Source: Moraxellaceae bacterium
GTDB taxonomy: Bacteria > Pseudomonadota > Gammaproteobacteria > Pseudomonadales > Moraxellaceae
Reading direction: 5' to 3'
Length of the DNA: 12,186 nucleotides
Assembly (NCBI GenBank): GCA_014378805.1
Contig: JACMMY010000085.1
Location: forward strand, 1 to 12,186
Shown: piece by piece, positions 1 to 7,364 of the stretch
Numbering within the stretch: position 1 is the stretch's first letter
How the letters are laid out: each line of letters opens with the position of its first letter
Position numbers and translations under genes: made by a program
Notes under the pieces: generated by a model
What the model saw: only the letters and a program-made list of their open reading frames with translations
Databases searched by the model: none
Told to the model about the DNA's origin: nothing

Positions 1-491
1 AGCATGGTTTTGGCAAAGTTTCCACCGCGACTGGCAAAAACCCAACTGGTTCGAAACACTAAATATCGGCAACCCGATGCAATGATCGCGCGTTCGCCGT
101 CACGTTTTGTTTGACCGTAAACACTGAGCGGTGCAGTTGGATCTTCTTCAGAATAAAAACCATTTTTGCGACCGTCAAAAACATAGTCTGTAGAATAGTG
201 AATCAGCCAAGCATTCAGCCTTTTACATTCTTCAGCCAGCACAGCCAGTGATCGAGTATTTACACGCGAAGCGCTTAGGATGTCACTTTCTGCTTTATCA
301 ACCGCTGTATAGGCGGCGGCATTGACGATGATGTCTGGCGCATAGTCACGTACAAGTTCACGTAATGATTCAGGGTCATCTAAGTTTGCTTCGTTGCGAT
401 CACAGGCGCGTAATTCACCGAGTGGACTTAACGCGCGCTGTAATTCCCAACCGACTTGACCGTTTTTACCCAGGAGTAAAATTTTTAACAT
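1..491 (-). CDS. rfbD: dTDP-4-dehydrorhamnose reductase, N-terminal part (gene runs off the left edge)
   Basis: Last step of dTDP-L-rhamnose synthesis: NADPH-dependent reduction of dTDP-4-keto-L-rhamnose in the cytoplasm. Reading the minus strand gives an open frame of about 163 codons that reaches base 1 without a stop. It starts MLKILLLGKNGQVGWEL, with the GxxGxxG nucleotide-binding loop (GKNGQVG). It continues through VNAAAYTAVDKAE, the STDYVFDG segment and the YGQTK catalytic Tyr-x3-Lys, all hallmarks of RmlD/RfbD. Family members are about 290-300 residues, so roughly the N-terminal half is visible. I chose ATG 491 because the protein then begins like its relatives and a TGAG lies 7 nt upstream; an in-frame ATG at 503 adds four residues. 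It follows rfbB by only 10-22 bp, so the two are almost certainly co-transcribed. rfbA and rfbC would be expected further left, by inference. Confidence 0.93.
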   Translation of the reverse strand, partial: MLKILLLGKNGQVGWELQRALSPLGELRACDRNEANLDDPESLRELVRDYAPDIIVNAAAYTAVDKAESDILSASRVNTRSLAVLAEECKRLNAWLIHYSTDYVFDGRKNGFYSEEDPTAPLSVYGQTKRDGERAIIASGCRYLVFRTSWVFASRGGNFAKTM

Positions 492-513
492 TGCTGCGCT
501 CATACTGGCCAAT

Positions 514-1575
514 TTATGCTTGGTACTGCTGGTTAACCCAGTCGCGGTAAGCGCCACTGGTGACATTACTCACCCATTGCTGATTGGCAAGGTACCATTG
601 AACTGTTTTGCGGATGCCTGTTTCAAACGTTTCCGCAGGTTTCCAGCCGAGTTCGCGTTCGAGTTTAGTCGCATCAATCGCATAGCGACGATCATGCCCC
701 GCACGGTCTTTCACAAAGGTAATTTGAGTTGAATAAGATTGTCCATCAGCACGCGGTTGCAGCTCATCTAAGATGGTGCAAAGCGTATTCACTACATCGA
801 GATTCGCTTTTTCATTCCAGCCGCCGACATTATAAGTTTCACCTAATGTACCGCGTGCGAGTACTCGACGAATTGCGCTGCAATGATCGGTCACATACAA
901 CCAATCACGAATTTGTTGTCCATCACCATAGATCGGTAGATTTTTACCATTTAAGGCATTCAAGATGCACAAAGGAATTAGTTTTTCTGGAAAATGATAA
1001 GGACCGTAATTATTTGAGCAATTGGTCGTGAGTACGGGTAAACCATAGGTATGGTGATAGGCGCGAACTAAATGATCAGATGCCGCTTTACTTGCGGAGT
1101 AAGGGCTATTCGGCTCATAACGGTTGGTTTCGCTAAATGCGGGATCATTTTTGCTCAGTGAACCATACACTTCATCGGTTGACACATGCAGGAAACGGAA
1201 CTCGTTCTTGGCTGCCTCATCGAGATTAGACCAATAGGTACGAACCGTTTCGAGCAGTTTAAAGGTGCCGACAATATTGGTTTGGATAAATTCATCGGGG
1301 CCAGTAATCGAACGGTCGACATGAGTTTCTGCGGCAAAGTTGAGGACCGCACGCACCTGATGTTTAGCCAATAATTCGCTAATCACCACGCTATTTGCAA
1401 TATCCGAGTGGACAAAAATATGCCGAGGATTGGCCGTAACGGATGCTAAATTTTCGAGATTGCCCGCATAGGTGAGCTTATCGAGGCTTATCACGAGTTC
1501 GTCATGATGGGCAAGCCAATCCAAGACAAAGTTACCACCAATAAAGCCTGCCGCACCTGTTACCAATATTGCCAT
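514..1575 (-). CDS. rfbB: dTDP-glucose 4,6-dehydratase
   Basis: Converts dTDP-glucose to dTDP-4-keto-6-deoxyglucose, the second step of dTDP-L-rhamnose synthesis, using bound NAD+. The 353-residue product is the normal family length. The N-terminus has the Rossmann loop GAAGFIG (residues 7-13). NFAAETHVDRSI (about 79-90) is typical of RmlB. STDEVYG (132-138) carries the Thr-Asp-Glu dehydration residues, and YSASK (159-163) is the catalytic Tyr-x3-Lys. NNYGPYHFPEKLIP and the later RDWLYVTDH are further RmlB signatures. The start is ATG 1575, preceded by a modest GGAA about 10 nt upstream. It lies 49 bp downstream of manB and just ahead of rfbD on the same strand, consistent with one nucleotide-sugar operon. 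No truncation or odd residue seen. Confidence 0.97.
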   Translation of the reverse strand: MAILVTGAAGFIGGNFVLDWLAHHDELVISLDKLTYAGNLENLASVTANPRHIFVHSDIANSVVISELLAKHQVRAVLNFAAETHVDRSITGPDEFIQTNIVGTFKLLETVRTYWSNLDEAAKNEFRFLHVSTDEVYGSLSKNDPAFSETNRYEPNSPYSASKAASDHLVRAYHHTYGLPVLTTNCSNNYGPYHFPEKLIPLCILNALNGKNLPIYGDGQQIRDWLYVTDHCSAIRRVLARGTLGETYNVGGWNEKANLDVVNTLCTILDELQPRADGQSYSTQITFVKDRAGHDRRYAIDATKLERELGWKPAETFETGIRKTVQWYLANQQWVSNVTSGAYRDWVNQQYQA

Positions 1576-1624
1576 TATTCAATTTCCGTCAACAATTCTG
1601 TTGTGTGATCTTAGTCGCTATATT

Positions 1625-3010
1625 TTAGTAGCTATTTTGTGGTTTTGAACCAATGAGTTGTTGTAATTCTGCAGTACGCGAAGTCATCAGCGCATGCGCA
1701 TGCACGCCACGTGCCTCGACATTTAAGCGCATCAGCGGCTCAGTATTCGAGGCGCGCAGATTAAAGCGCCAGTCGCCAAATGACAAGCTCATGCCGTCAG
1801 TTTTGTCAATTTCTGGCTGCTCGGCAGTGTAATGTTGCAGAATTTTCTCAATAATCTCGGCACTGTTATCAACCCGAAAGTTAATTTCACCGCTACATGG
1901 ATAGGTTTCCATGCGTTCACTAATCAATGTTGATAACCCTTTACGCGTGTTACTGACCAAATTGACCGCGAGTAACCACGGAATCATGCCGCTGTCGCAA
2001 TAAGCAAAATCACGGAAATAGTGATGTGCACTCATTTCGCCGCCATAAATGGCATTTTCGGCGCGCATGCGTTCTTTAATAAAAGCATGACCCGTTTTGC
2101 ACTGAATCGCTTGTCCGCCTGCTTTTTCTGCAATATCAATGGTATTCCATGTCAGACGCGGATCATGAATGATCTTCTCGCCTGGATTTTTTAGCAAAAA
2201 TGCTTGTGCCAACAGACCCACGATGTAATAGCCTTCAATGAATGCACCATGCTCATCAAACAAGAAGCAACGATCAAAATCACCGTCCCATGCCACACCG
2301 AAGTCCGCCTGATGCGCCTTAACCGCATCACAGGTCGCTGCACGGTTCTCAAGTAAAATCGGGTTAGGGATTCCATTCGGAAAACTCCCATCTGCTTCGT
2401 GATGAATTTTAATAAACGAAATCGGAATATTTAGTGTCGTAAATCGGCGCTCTAACGCATCAATCACATGACCTGCCGCGCCATTCCCAGCATTGACCAC
2501 AATCTTGAGTGGTTTGACATTTGGGATATCTAAATAGGTCAAAAGATGGCTAATATAATCTTCAAGAATCGAGATTTCGGTGAGCGTGCCTTTTTGGGTC
2601 ACTGGCGCAAAATCGTTCTTTTCTGCGAGGGCTTTGATATCGAGCAACCCAGTATCACCGCTAATCGGTTGGGCATTTTTCTTAACCAGTTTCATACCGT
2701 TATAATCCATCGGATTATGGCTGGCCGTGACTTCAATGCCGCCATCGACATCGAGATGGAATGCGGCAAAATAGACTTCTTCAGTACCTGTCATGCCGAT
2801 ATCCAGCACATCTACGCCGCTATCCAACAGGCCCTGAGCCACTGCCATTTTTAGGCCGTGGCTCGTTTGGCGGATATCCGCGCCGACGACGATTTTTTTC
2901 GGTTGTAAGAGTTGTCCGTATGCGCGACCAATACTATATGCAATCGACTCGTTGAGTTCAGTCCCGAGTTTTCCTCGAATGTCATAGGCTTTAAAACAGG
3001 TCAACGGCAT
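1625..3010 (-). CDS. manB: Phosphomannomutase/phosphoglucomutase (CpsG/ManB type)
   Basis: Alpha-D-phosphohexomutase interconverting hexose 1- and 6-phosphates. It supplies mannose-1-P (for GDP-mannose) or glucose-1-P (for dTDP- and UDP-sugars) to surface polysaccharides. The 461 residues show all four family landmarks. CFKAYDIRGKLG is at 5-16. The phosphoserine loop TASHNP is at 95-100, with the catalytic Ser at 97. The Mg-binding loop DGDFDR is at 242-247. The sugar-binding GEMSAHH is at 324-330 and the phosphate-binding RASNTEP at 419-425. It resembles enterobacterial CpsG closely over its length. Substrate preference, Man or Glc, cannot be decided by eye. With rfbB and rfbD downstream, feeding glucose-1-P to dTDP-glucose is plausible, but no GDP-mannose gene is visible. 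GAG lies about 9 nt before ATG 3010. No JUMPstart/ops element was seen upstream. Confidence 0.93.
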   Translation of the reverse strand: MPLTCFKAYDIRGKLGTELNESIAYSIGRAYGQLLQPKKIVVGADIRQTSHGLKMAVAQGLLDSGVDVLDIGMTGTEEVYFAAFHLDVDGGIEVTASHNPMDYNGMKLVKKNAQPISGDTGLLDIKALAEKNDFAPVTQKGTLTEISILEDYISHLLTYLDIPNVKPLKIVVNAGNGAAGHVIDALERRFTTLNIPISFIKIHHEADGSFPNGIPNPILLENRAATCDAVKAHQADFGVAWDGDFDRCFLFDEHGAFIEGYYIVGLLAQAFLLKNPGEKIIHDPRLTWNTIDIAEKAGGQAIQCKTGHAFIKERMRAENAIYGGEMSAHHYFRDFAYCDSGMIPWLLAVNLVSNTRKGLSTLISERMETYPCSGEINFRVDNSAEIIEKILQHYTAEQPEIDKTDGMSLSFGDWRFNLRASNTEPLMRLNVEARGVHAHALMTSRTAELQQLIGSKPQNSY

Positions 3011-3158
3011 AAGAAGCGCTCATTATAAATATTGGGGAAATATGATACAGAAAAGACGATCAAAATAAATGTCGTAAATTGGTTGCGGAGTATGCCACAG
3101 TGGGTTCTCAGCGTCATCTGCGTGTCGTGATTGAACCGATGATTTATGCAAAAAAGAC
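3011..3158. other. Spacer between manB and mutY with an orphan plus-strand reading frame
   Basis: No start-bearing gene lies here. On the plus strand one frame stays open from 3046 to a TAA at 3160-3162. Its translation ends RKLVAEYATVGSQRHLR and then VVIEPMIYAKKT, with no usable ATG before the last residues. It reads like the tail of a protein, so it may be a gene remnant, but I cannot name a family and a chance frame of this length is entirely possible. The T-run just past the mutY stop (3151-3155 on the opposite strand) has no convincing stem before it. No clear promoter for manB could be assigned. Confidence 0.25.
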
Positions 3159-4214
3159 TTAATATGCTAACAATTTACGCATTGCTTCTGGTACACCTGC
3201 GGCAAATGCCTCAACGTCACTCATCCAGCGTGTTGGCGCAAAGTGATTTTCTAGCATTTTTTCCTGATCGCAATGTATGTCAAAGTGTATAGCCTGCAAT
3301 TCCCAATGAAAATGAGTGAATGTATGGCGTATATTTTTGCCATGAATACCCTCTATTAATCCTAAATTTCCTAAAGTCTGTTCAATATCACTCTCTATGA
3401 CCGGCAAACTCCATAACCCGCCCCACAGTCCTTCGGATGGGCGCTGCTGCCAGAGTAATTGTTGATTGTGCTGGATCATCAACACGACTGCTTGACGTGT
3501 TGGCGTGGCTTTGCGCGCAGGTTTTTGCGGAAGTTCCATTACTCGATTAGTTTTAAATGCCGCGCAATCACTTTGCATCGGACAATATAAGCATAAGGTT
3601 TTTTTCGGCGTGCAAATGGTCGCACCTAAATCCATGATCGCTTGGTTGTAGTCGTGTGCACGCGTTTGCGGGGTGAGCGCTTTAGCGATTTGCCAAATAT
3701 TTTTAATAAACGCACTACTCGTGCTATCACCTTCCAAACCTAAATAGCGACTCAAGACGCGTTTTACATTGCCATCCATGAAGACGCCGAATTGACGTAA
3801 ACCGAGTGACATCAGTGCGCCAGCTGTTGAAGGGCCGATGCCAGATAATTCAATCCATTCCTCAAGCGTTGTTGGAAATTGACCTTTTTTAGCCACGACG
3901 CCTGCGGCCTTATGTAAATTTCTCGCGCGCGCGTAATATCCCAAACCTGCCCAGAACGGCGCAACATCGTTCCAATCCGCCTGACCTAGATCTTGAACGG
4001 TCGGGAAGCGCTGCATAAAACGATCAAAATATTGAAGGACGGTTTTGACTTGCGTTTGCTGGAGCATGATTTCCGAAACCCACACTTTGTAGGGATCATC
4101 AGAGACTTGCCATGGCAAATCATGCCGACCATGTTGCTCAAACCATGCGAGGAGGCGTTCGGAGAAGTTGTGATCAGTAAGTTTCGGCGTTTGAGCAATA
4201 TCGGTCATGTACAT
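3159..4214 (-). CDS. mutY: A/G-specific adenine DNA glycosylase
   Basis: Base-excision repair enzyme that removes adenine mispaired with 8-oxoguanine. The 351-residue product has the full bacterial MutY layout. LPWQ is near 33. WVSEIMLQQTQV contains catalytic Glu48. The helix-hairpin-helix GIGPSTAGAL is near 125-134. MDGNVKRVLSR contains catalytic Asp147. The [4Fe-4S] motif is C-x6-C-x2-C-x5-C at C201, C208, C211 and C217. A C-terminal NUDIX-like 8-oxoG recognition domain follows from about 235, including QRPSEGLWGGLWSLP. The start is uncertain: ATG 4214 and ATG 4208 are in frame and neither has a good ribosome-binding site. It is divergent from thiC and separated from manB by about 150 bp, so it is probably transcribed on its own. 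Family assignment is secure. Confidence 0.96.
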   Translation of the reverse strand: MYMTDIAQTPKLTDHNFSERLLAWFEQHGRHDLPWQVSDDPYKVWVSEIMLQQTQVKTVLQYFDRFMQRFPTVQDLGQADWNDVAPFWAGLGYYARARNLHKAAGVVAKKGQFPTTLEEWIELSGIGPSTAGALMSLGLRQFGVFMDGNVKRVLSRYLGLEGDSTSSAFIKNIWQIAKALTPQTRAHDYNQAIMDLGATICTPKKTLCLYCPMQSDCAAFKTNRVMELPQKPARKATPTRQAVVLMIQHNQQLLWQQRPSEGLWGGLWSLPVIESDIEQTLGNLGLIEGIHGKNIRHTFTHFHWELQAIHFDIHCDQEKMLENHFAPTRWMSDVEAFAAGVPEAMRKLLAY

Positions 4215-4253
4215 TATTCATCATTTTAAAAGGTATCTTAATGTGCCGTAACC

Positions 4254-4280
4254 ATAGCCCTTGAGCGGCTTAAAGGCTAT
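4254..4280. promoter_or_regulatory. Inverted repeat in the mutY-thiC divergent region
   Basis: ATAGCC (4254-4259) and GGCTAT (4275-4280) form a perfect 6-bp stem. TT and AA continue it inward past one C-A mismatch, around a GC-containing loop. It lies roughly midway between the two divergent start codons (105 bp apart counted to thiC ATG 4320). It could be an operator or a leader hairpin of the thiC mRNA. It has no T-run, so it is not a standard terminator. I looked for TPP-riboswitch signatures (CTGAGA and the ACCTGA segment) in this stretch and found none. Confidence 0.35.
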
Positions 4281-4319
4281 AGTTCACTTCTATTATTTTG
4301 TGTGATCTGGATTGCTGCC

Positions 4320-6188
4320 ATGAATAGCCTTACTACACCCGTTCCCTCTGCTCATGACGTTGAGGCACAAGACCTCACACGTATTTTGCCGGCCTCGCGC
4401 AAGGTGTATATCCAAGGTTCTACACCAGATATTCAAGTACCAATGCGTGAAATTAGCTTAACGGATACACCAACAGGTTTGGGCGGTGAAAAAAATCCGC
4501 CTGTGTTGGTCTATGACACATCAGGCGTATATAGCGATCCGAATGTTGAGATTGATTTGACCAAAGGCTTGCCTGATTTGCGTTCCAAGTGGATTGAAGC
4601 GCGCGGCGATACTGAGAAATTGACGGGCTTGTCGTCCGAGTTTGGTCGTCAACGTGCGCGGGATATTAAAACCGCTGACTTGCGTTTTGCTCATATTCAA
4701 AATCCACGCCGTGCGAAAGCAGGTCAGAACGTCAGCCAAATGCATTACGCGCGCCAAGGCATTATCACTCCTGAAATGGAATACATTGCCATCCGCGAAA
4801 CGCAGCGCCAATACGAAGGGACTGACTTGCGTCAGCATGAAGGTCAGAACTTTGGCGCGCATTTACCACGTCAAATCACCCCTGAATTCGTTCGTAGTGA
4901 AGTTGCGGCTGGCCGTGCGGTTATTCCCGCCAACATTAACCACCCTGAAGCGGAGCCGATGATTATTGGTCGTAACTTCTTGGTGAAAATTAATGCCAAT
5001 ATTGGTAACTCAGCGCTGGGTTCATCGATTGATGAAGAGGTCGCTAAGATGACGTGGTCGACCCGTTGGGGTGCCGACACCATCATGGATTTATCGACTG
5101 GTAAAAACATCCACGAAACCCGCGAATGGATTATCCGTAATTCGCCTGTGCCAATCGGGACTGTGCCAATTTACCAAGCGCTCGAAAAAGTCGACGGTGT
5201 TGCCGAAGACCTGACATGGGAAATTTTCCGTGATACGTTGATTGAACAAGCTGAGCAGGGCGTGGATTACTTCACCATCCATGCGGGCGTATTGCTGCGT
5301 TATGTTCCGCTGACAGCGAATCGTTTGACTGGAATTGTGTCACGCGGTGGTTCAATCATGGCGCAGTGGTGCTTGGCGCATCACCAAGAAAATTTCTTGT
5401 ACACCCATTTCGAAGAAATCTGCGAAATCATGAAAGCCTACGATGTGTCCTTCAGTCTCGGCGATGGCTTACGTCCGGGTTGTATTCAGGATGCCAATGA
5501 TGAAGCGCAATTCGGTGAACTGCGTGCGCTCGGTGAATTGACTCAAATCGCATGGAAACATGATGTCCAAGTCATGATCGAAGGGCCGGGTCATGTGCCG
5601 ATGCATATGATTAAAGAAAACATGGATTTGCAACTCGAAGTGTGTGGTGAAGCGCCTTTCTATACGCTTGGCCCGCTGACGACTGATATTGCACCGGGTT
5701 ACGATCACATTACGAGCGCAATTGGCGCGGCGATGATTGGTTGGTACGGTACAGCGATGCTGTGTTATGTCACACCGAAAGAGCATTTGGGTCTGCCAAA
5801 CAAGAAAGATGTGAAAGACGGCATCATTACCTACAAGATCGCAGCGCATGCAGCCGACTTGGCAAAAGGTCATCCCGGTGCGCAAGTGCGTGACAATGCG
5901 TTGTCGAAAGCACGTTTTGAGTTCCGTTGGGATGATCAATTCAATCTGGCACTTGATCCAGATACCGCGCGCAGTTATCACGACGAAACTTTGCCAAAAG
6001 ACGCGCATAAATCCGCGCACTTCTGCTCAATGTGTGGTCCAAAGTTCTGTTCAATGAAAATCACTCAGAACGTACGTGACTATGCTGCGAAACAAGGTTT
6101 AAGCGAGACTGATGCCGTGCAAAAAGGCATGGAAGAAATGTCTGCTGTGTATCACGAACAAGGTAGTCAGTTGTATAAAGAAGTTTAA
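4320..6188 (+). CDS. thiC: Phosphomethylpyrimidine synthase (HMP-P synthase)
   Basis: Radical-SAM enzyme that rearranges 5-aminoimidazole ribotide into 4-amino-5-hydroxymethyl-2-methylpyrimidine phosphate, the pyrimidine half of thiamine, in the cytoplasm. The product is 622 residues from ATG 4320. It matches ThiC from end to end: KVYIQGS and VPMREISL at the N-terminus, MHYARQGIITPEMEYIA, NINHPEAEPMIIGRNFLVKI, IPIYQALEKV, EGPGHVPMHMI and GPLTTDIAPGYDHI. Near the C-terminus it has the unusual ThiC cluster motif C-x2-C-x4-C (C569, C572, C577). An upstream GTG at 4302 would add six residues, but MNSLTTPV is the more natural start; neither has a strong Shine-Dalgarno. No other thi gene is nearby. 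Sequence features of a TPP riboswitch are missing upstream, which is unusual for thiC. Confidence 0.97.
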   Translation: MNSLTTPVPSAHDVEAQDLTRILPASRKVYIQGSTPDIQVPMREISLTDTPTGLGGEKNPPVLVYDTSGVYSDPNVEIDLTKGLPDLRSKWIEARGDTEKLTGLSSEFGRQRARDIKTADLRFAHIQNPRRAKAGQNVSQMHYARQGIITPEMEYIAIRETQRQYEGTDLRQHEGQNFGAHLPRQITPEFVRSEVAAGRAVIPANINHPEAEPMIIGRNFLVKINANIGNSALGSSIDEEVAKMTWSTRWGADTIMDLSTGKNIHETREWIIRNSPVPIGTVPIYQALEKVDGVAEDLTWEIFRDTLIEQAEQGVDYFTIHAGVLLRYVPLTANRLTGIVSRGGSIMAQWCLAHHQENFLYTHFEEICEIMKAYDVSFSLGDGLRPGCIQDANDEAQFGELRALGELTQIAWKHDVQVMIEGPGHVPMHMIKENMDLQLEVCGEAPFYTLGPLTTDIAPGYDHITSAIGAAMIGWYGTAMLCYVTPKEHLGLPNKKDVKDGIITYKIAAHAADLAKGHPGAQVRDNALSKARFEFRWDDQFNLALDPDTARSYHDETLPKDAHKSAHFCSMCGPKFCSMKITQNVRDYAAKQGLSETDAVQKGMEEMSAVYHEQGSQLYKEV

Positions 6189-6206
6189 AACGACTTTGAG
6201 TTGAAA

Positions 6207-6239
6207 TATCGCCGTCTCAATTAAGCAGAGGCGGCGATA
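6207..6239 (+). terminator. Hairpin downstream of thiC, probable transcription end
   Basis: The arms 6208-6218 (ATCGCCGTCTC) and 6228-6238 (GAGGCGGCGAT) pair over 11 bp with one G-U, plus an outer T-A pair, around a 9-nt loop. The hairpin begins about 20 bp after the thiC stop. It is strong and GC-rich but is followed by AAATTAATAA instead of a U-tract. It may therefore work as an mRNA 3'-end stabiliser or a factor-assisted terminator, not a classical intrinsic one. Confidence 0.55.
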
Positions 6240-6264
6240 AATTAATAATAAAAAGGTGCACAGT

Positions 6265-6723
6265 GTGCTGAAATATATATTCTTATTTTTTTTAACAAAC
6301 ACTTGTTTTGCTTTGCAACCTTTAGCGGATGCTGCACTTGGGTCTGCAAATGTTGCTAAAGAAATAAACACCCCAAAGCAAAGCTCTGATTTAGCGAAGA
6401 GCACAGAAAGTCCAATTATAAAAATTTATTTAACGGATGAGCAGAGACAGTTTAGGCAGGATCTTGAAAAGAATACAGGCAAACTCTATGCGATTTATAA
6501 AGAGCAAATAAAAAAACATAGTCTGCCAGATAGGGAATGTATTCGTTTCAACTTTAGAATAGAAAGAACAGGTGTTGTGAAGACGATTGAGGCTGATAAG
6601 AAAGATATTTCTGTTGAAAACGCTGAACTAATCTCTAACATTATTAATATGTTTGAAAAAAGTCTATTTTCAAGCAGATCGTCTGATTATTCAGAAACTC
6701 AAAAATTTTGTCTTTGGTTTTGA
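6265..6723 (+). CDS. Exported small protein with a TonB/AgmX-like C-terminal domain (uncharacterised)
   Basis: No specific function recognised. From GTG 6265 the product is 152 residues. AAAAGG ends 8 nt before this codon, so I prefer it to the GTG at 6256. It opens with a signal peptide, LKYIFLFFLTNTCFA, with likely cleavage after Ala16. A low-complexity linker follows to about residue 50. The C-terminal ~90 residues run KLYAIYKEQIKKH, IRFNFRIERTGVVKTIEA and a helical IINMFEKSLF. This order (Tyr-containing helix, strand pair with a G at the turn, helix) recalls the TonB_C/AgmX-PglI C-terminal fold, by inference. Two Cys remain in the mature part. Codon use differs from the neighbours: 6 of 7 Arg codons are AGA/AGG and five Ile codons are ATA, suggesting recent acquisition. 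It stands alone between thiC and ecotin. Confidence 0.7.
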   Translation: MLKYIFLFFLTNTCFALQPLADAALGSANVAKEINTPKQSSDLAKSTESPIIKIYLTDEQRQFRQDLEKNTGKLYAIYKEQIKKHSLPDRECIRFNFRIERTGVVKTIEADKKDISVENAELISNIINMFEKSLFSSRSSDYSETQKFCLWF

Positions 6724-6857
6724 ATACGCAATAAAATCAGCCTTCATTTTGATAGCCATTTTTATTCATGAAAAGTAAATTATTTAACGAGTGATTGTGC
6801 GATTTAATGATTTTTAAATAGACGCTGTTAAACATGAGCAGGTTATTGGAGATCTTA

Positions 6858-7364
6858 ATGAAATTTTTAGCCGTTGCCATGTTGGCCATCCTATCCGCCT
6901 CCTGTGCGTTGAATCCGCATCATACGCAAATGCAGGAAGACGCGTCGATCGTGAATCCTGAAAGTTTGAAAAATCTCGCCCCTTTTCCTAAAGCGCCAGA
7001 CGGTTTTCAACGCTATGTGATTCATCTGAATCCAAATGTGCAAGATGAGGCGTATCAAGTAGAATTGATCGTTGGGAAAACTGTAACAGTAGACTGCAAC
7101 CAACATCGTCTAGGCGGCAGTATTGCTGAAAAAAATCTGCAAGGCTGGGGGTATACGTATTATGAATTTGCTACTCAAGGCATGATGGCTTCAACGAAGA
7201 TGGCGTGTCCAAATCAGGCAGAGACAGAGAAGTTCATTTCAGGCGCAACCAAACTCGTGCGCTATAACAGTCGCTTACCCATCGTATTTTTTGTCCCCCA
7301 TGGTTAAGAACTGAAATATCGACTGTGGAAGGCGCAAGAGATGCATTCAGCGCTGGTCAATTAA
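6858..7364 (+). pseudogene. eco: Ecotin-type serine protease inhibitor interrupted by an in-frame TAA
   Basis: Ecotin is a periplasmic dimeric inhibitor of trypsin-fold serine proteases. ATG 6858 has GGAG 6 nt upstream, so it is preferred over ATG 6834. It encodes a signal sequence (MKFLAVAMLAILSASC) and then the ecotin core: LAPFPKAPDGFQRYVIHLNP, VDCNQHRLGG, LQGWGYTYYEF, STKMACP and RYNSRLPIVFFVP. The conserved disulfide pair is C80/C117. A TAA at 7305-7307 stops translation after 149 residues. The same frame continues as ELKYRLWKAQEMHSALVN to a TAA at 7362-7364. That aligns without gaps to the E. coli ecotin tail (VKYRVWKAEEKIDNAVVR), the stop replacing a single residue. The visible product therefore lacks the arm through which the two subunits swap strands. 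It is either a young pseudogene, a functional short form (6858-7307), or a sequencing error. P1 is Lys114 where E. coli has Met84. Confidence 0.88.

Noticed and set aside
5469..6020. A 183-codon open frame on the minus strand inside thiC
   Set aside because: It lies wholly within the well-conserved thiC coding region, is rich in Arg, Thr, His and Cys as expected of an antisense shadow, and resembles no family.
6099..6404. A 101-codon minus-strand frame across the thiC end and the next gene
   Set aside because: It runs through the thiC hairpin and a signal-peptide coding region in antisense; no family features.
6834..6857. ATG 6834 as the ecotin start
   Set aside because: ATG 6858 has GGAG at proper spacing and begins a normal signal sequence; the upstream ATG has no ribosome-binding site.
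7305..7307. Reassigned or programmed read-through stop codon in ecotin
   Set aside because: TAA terminates rfbB, manB, mutY, thiC and the second SDR gene in this window, and no read-through context or structure is evident; a plain nonsense mutation is simpler.
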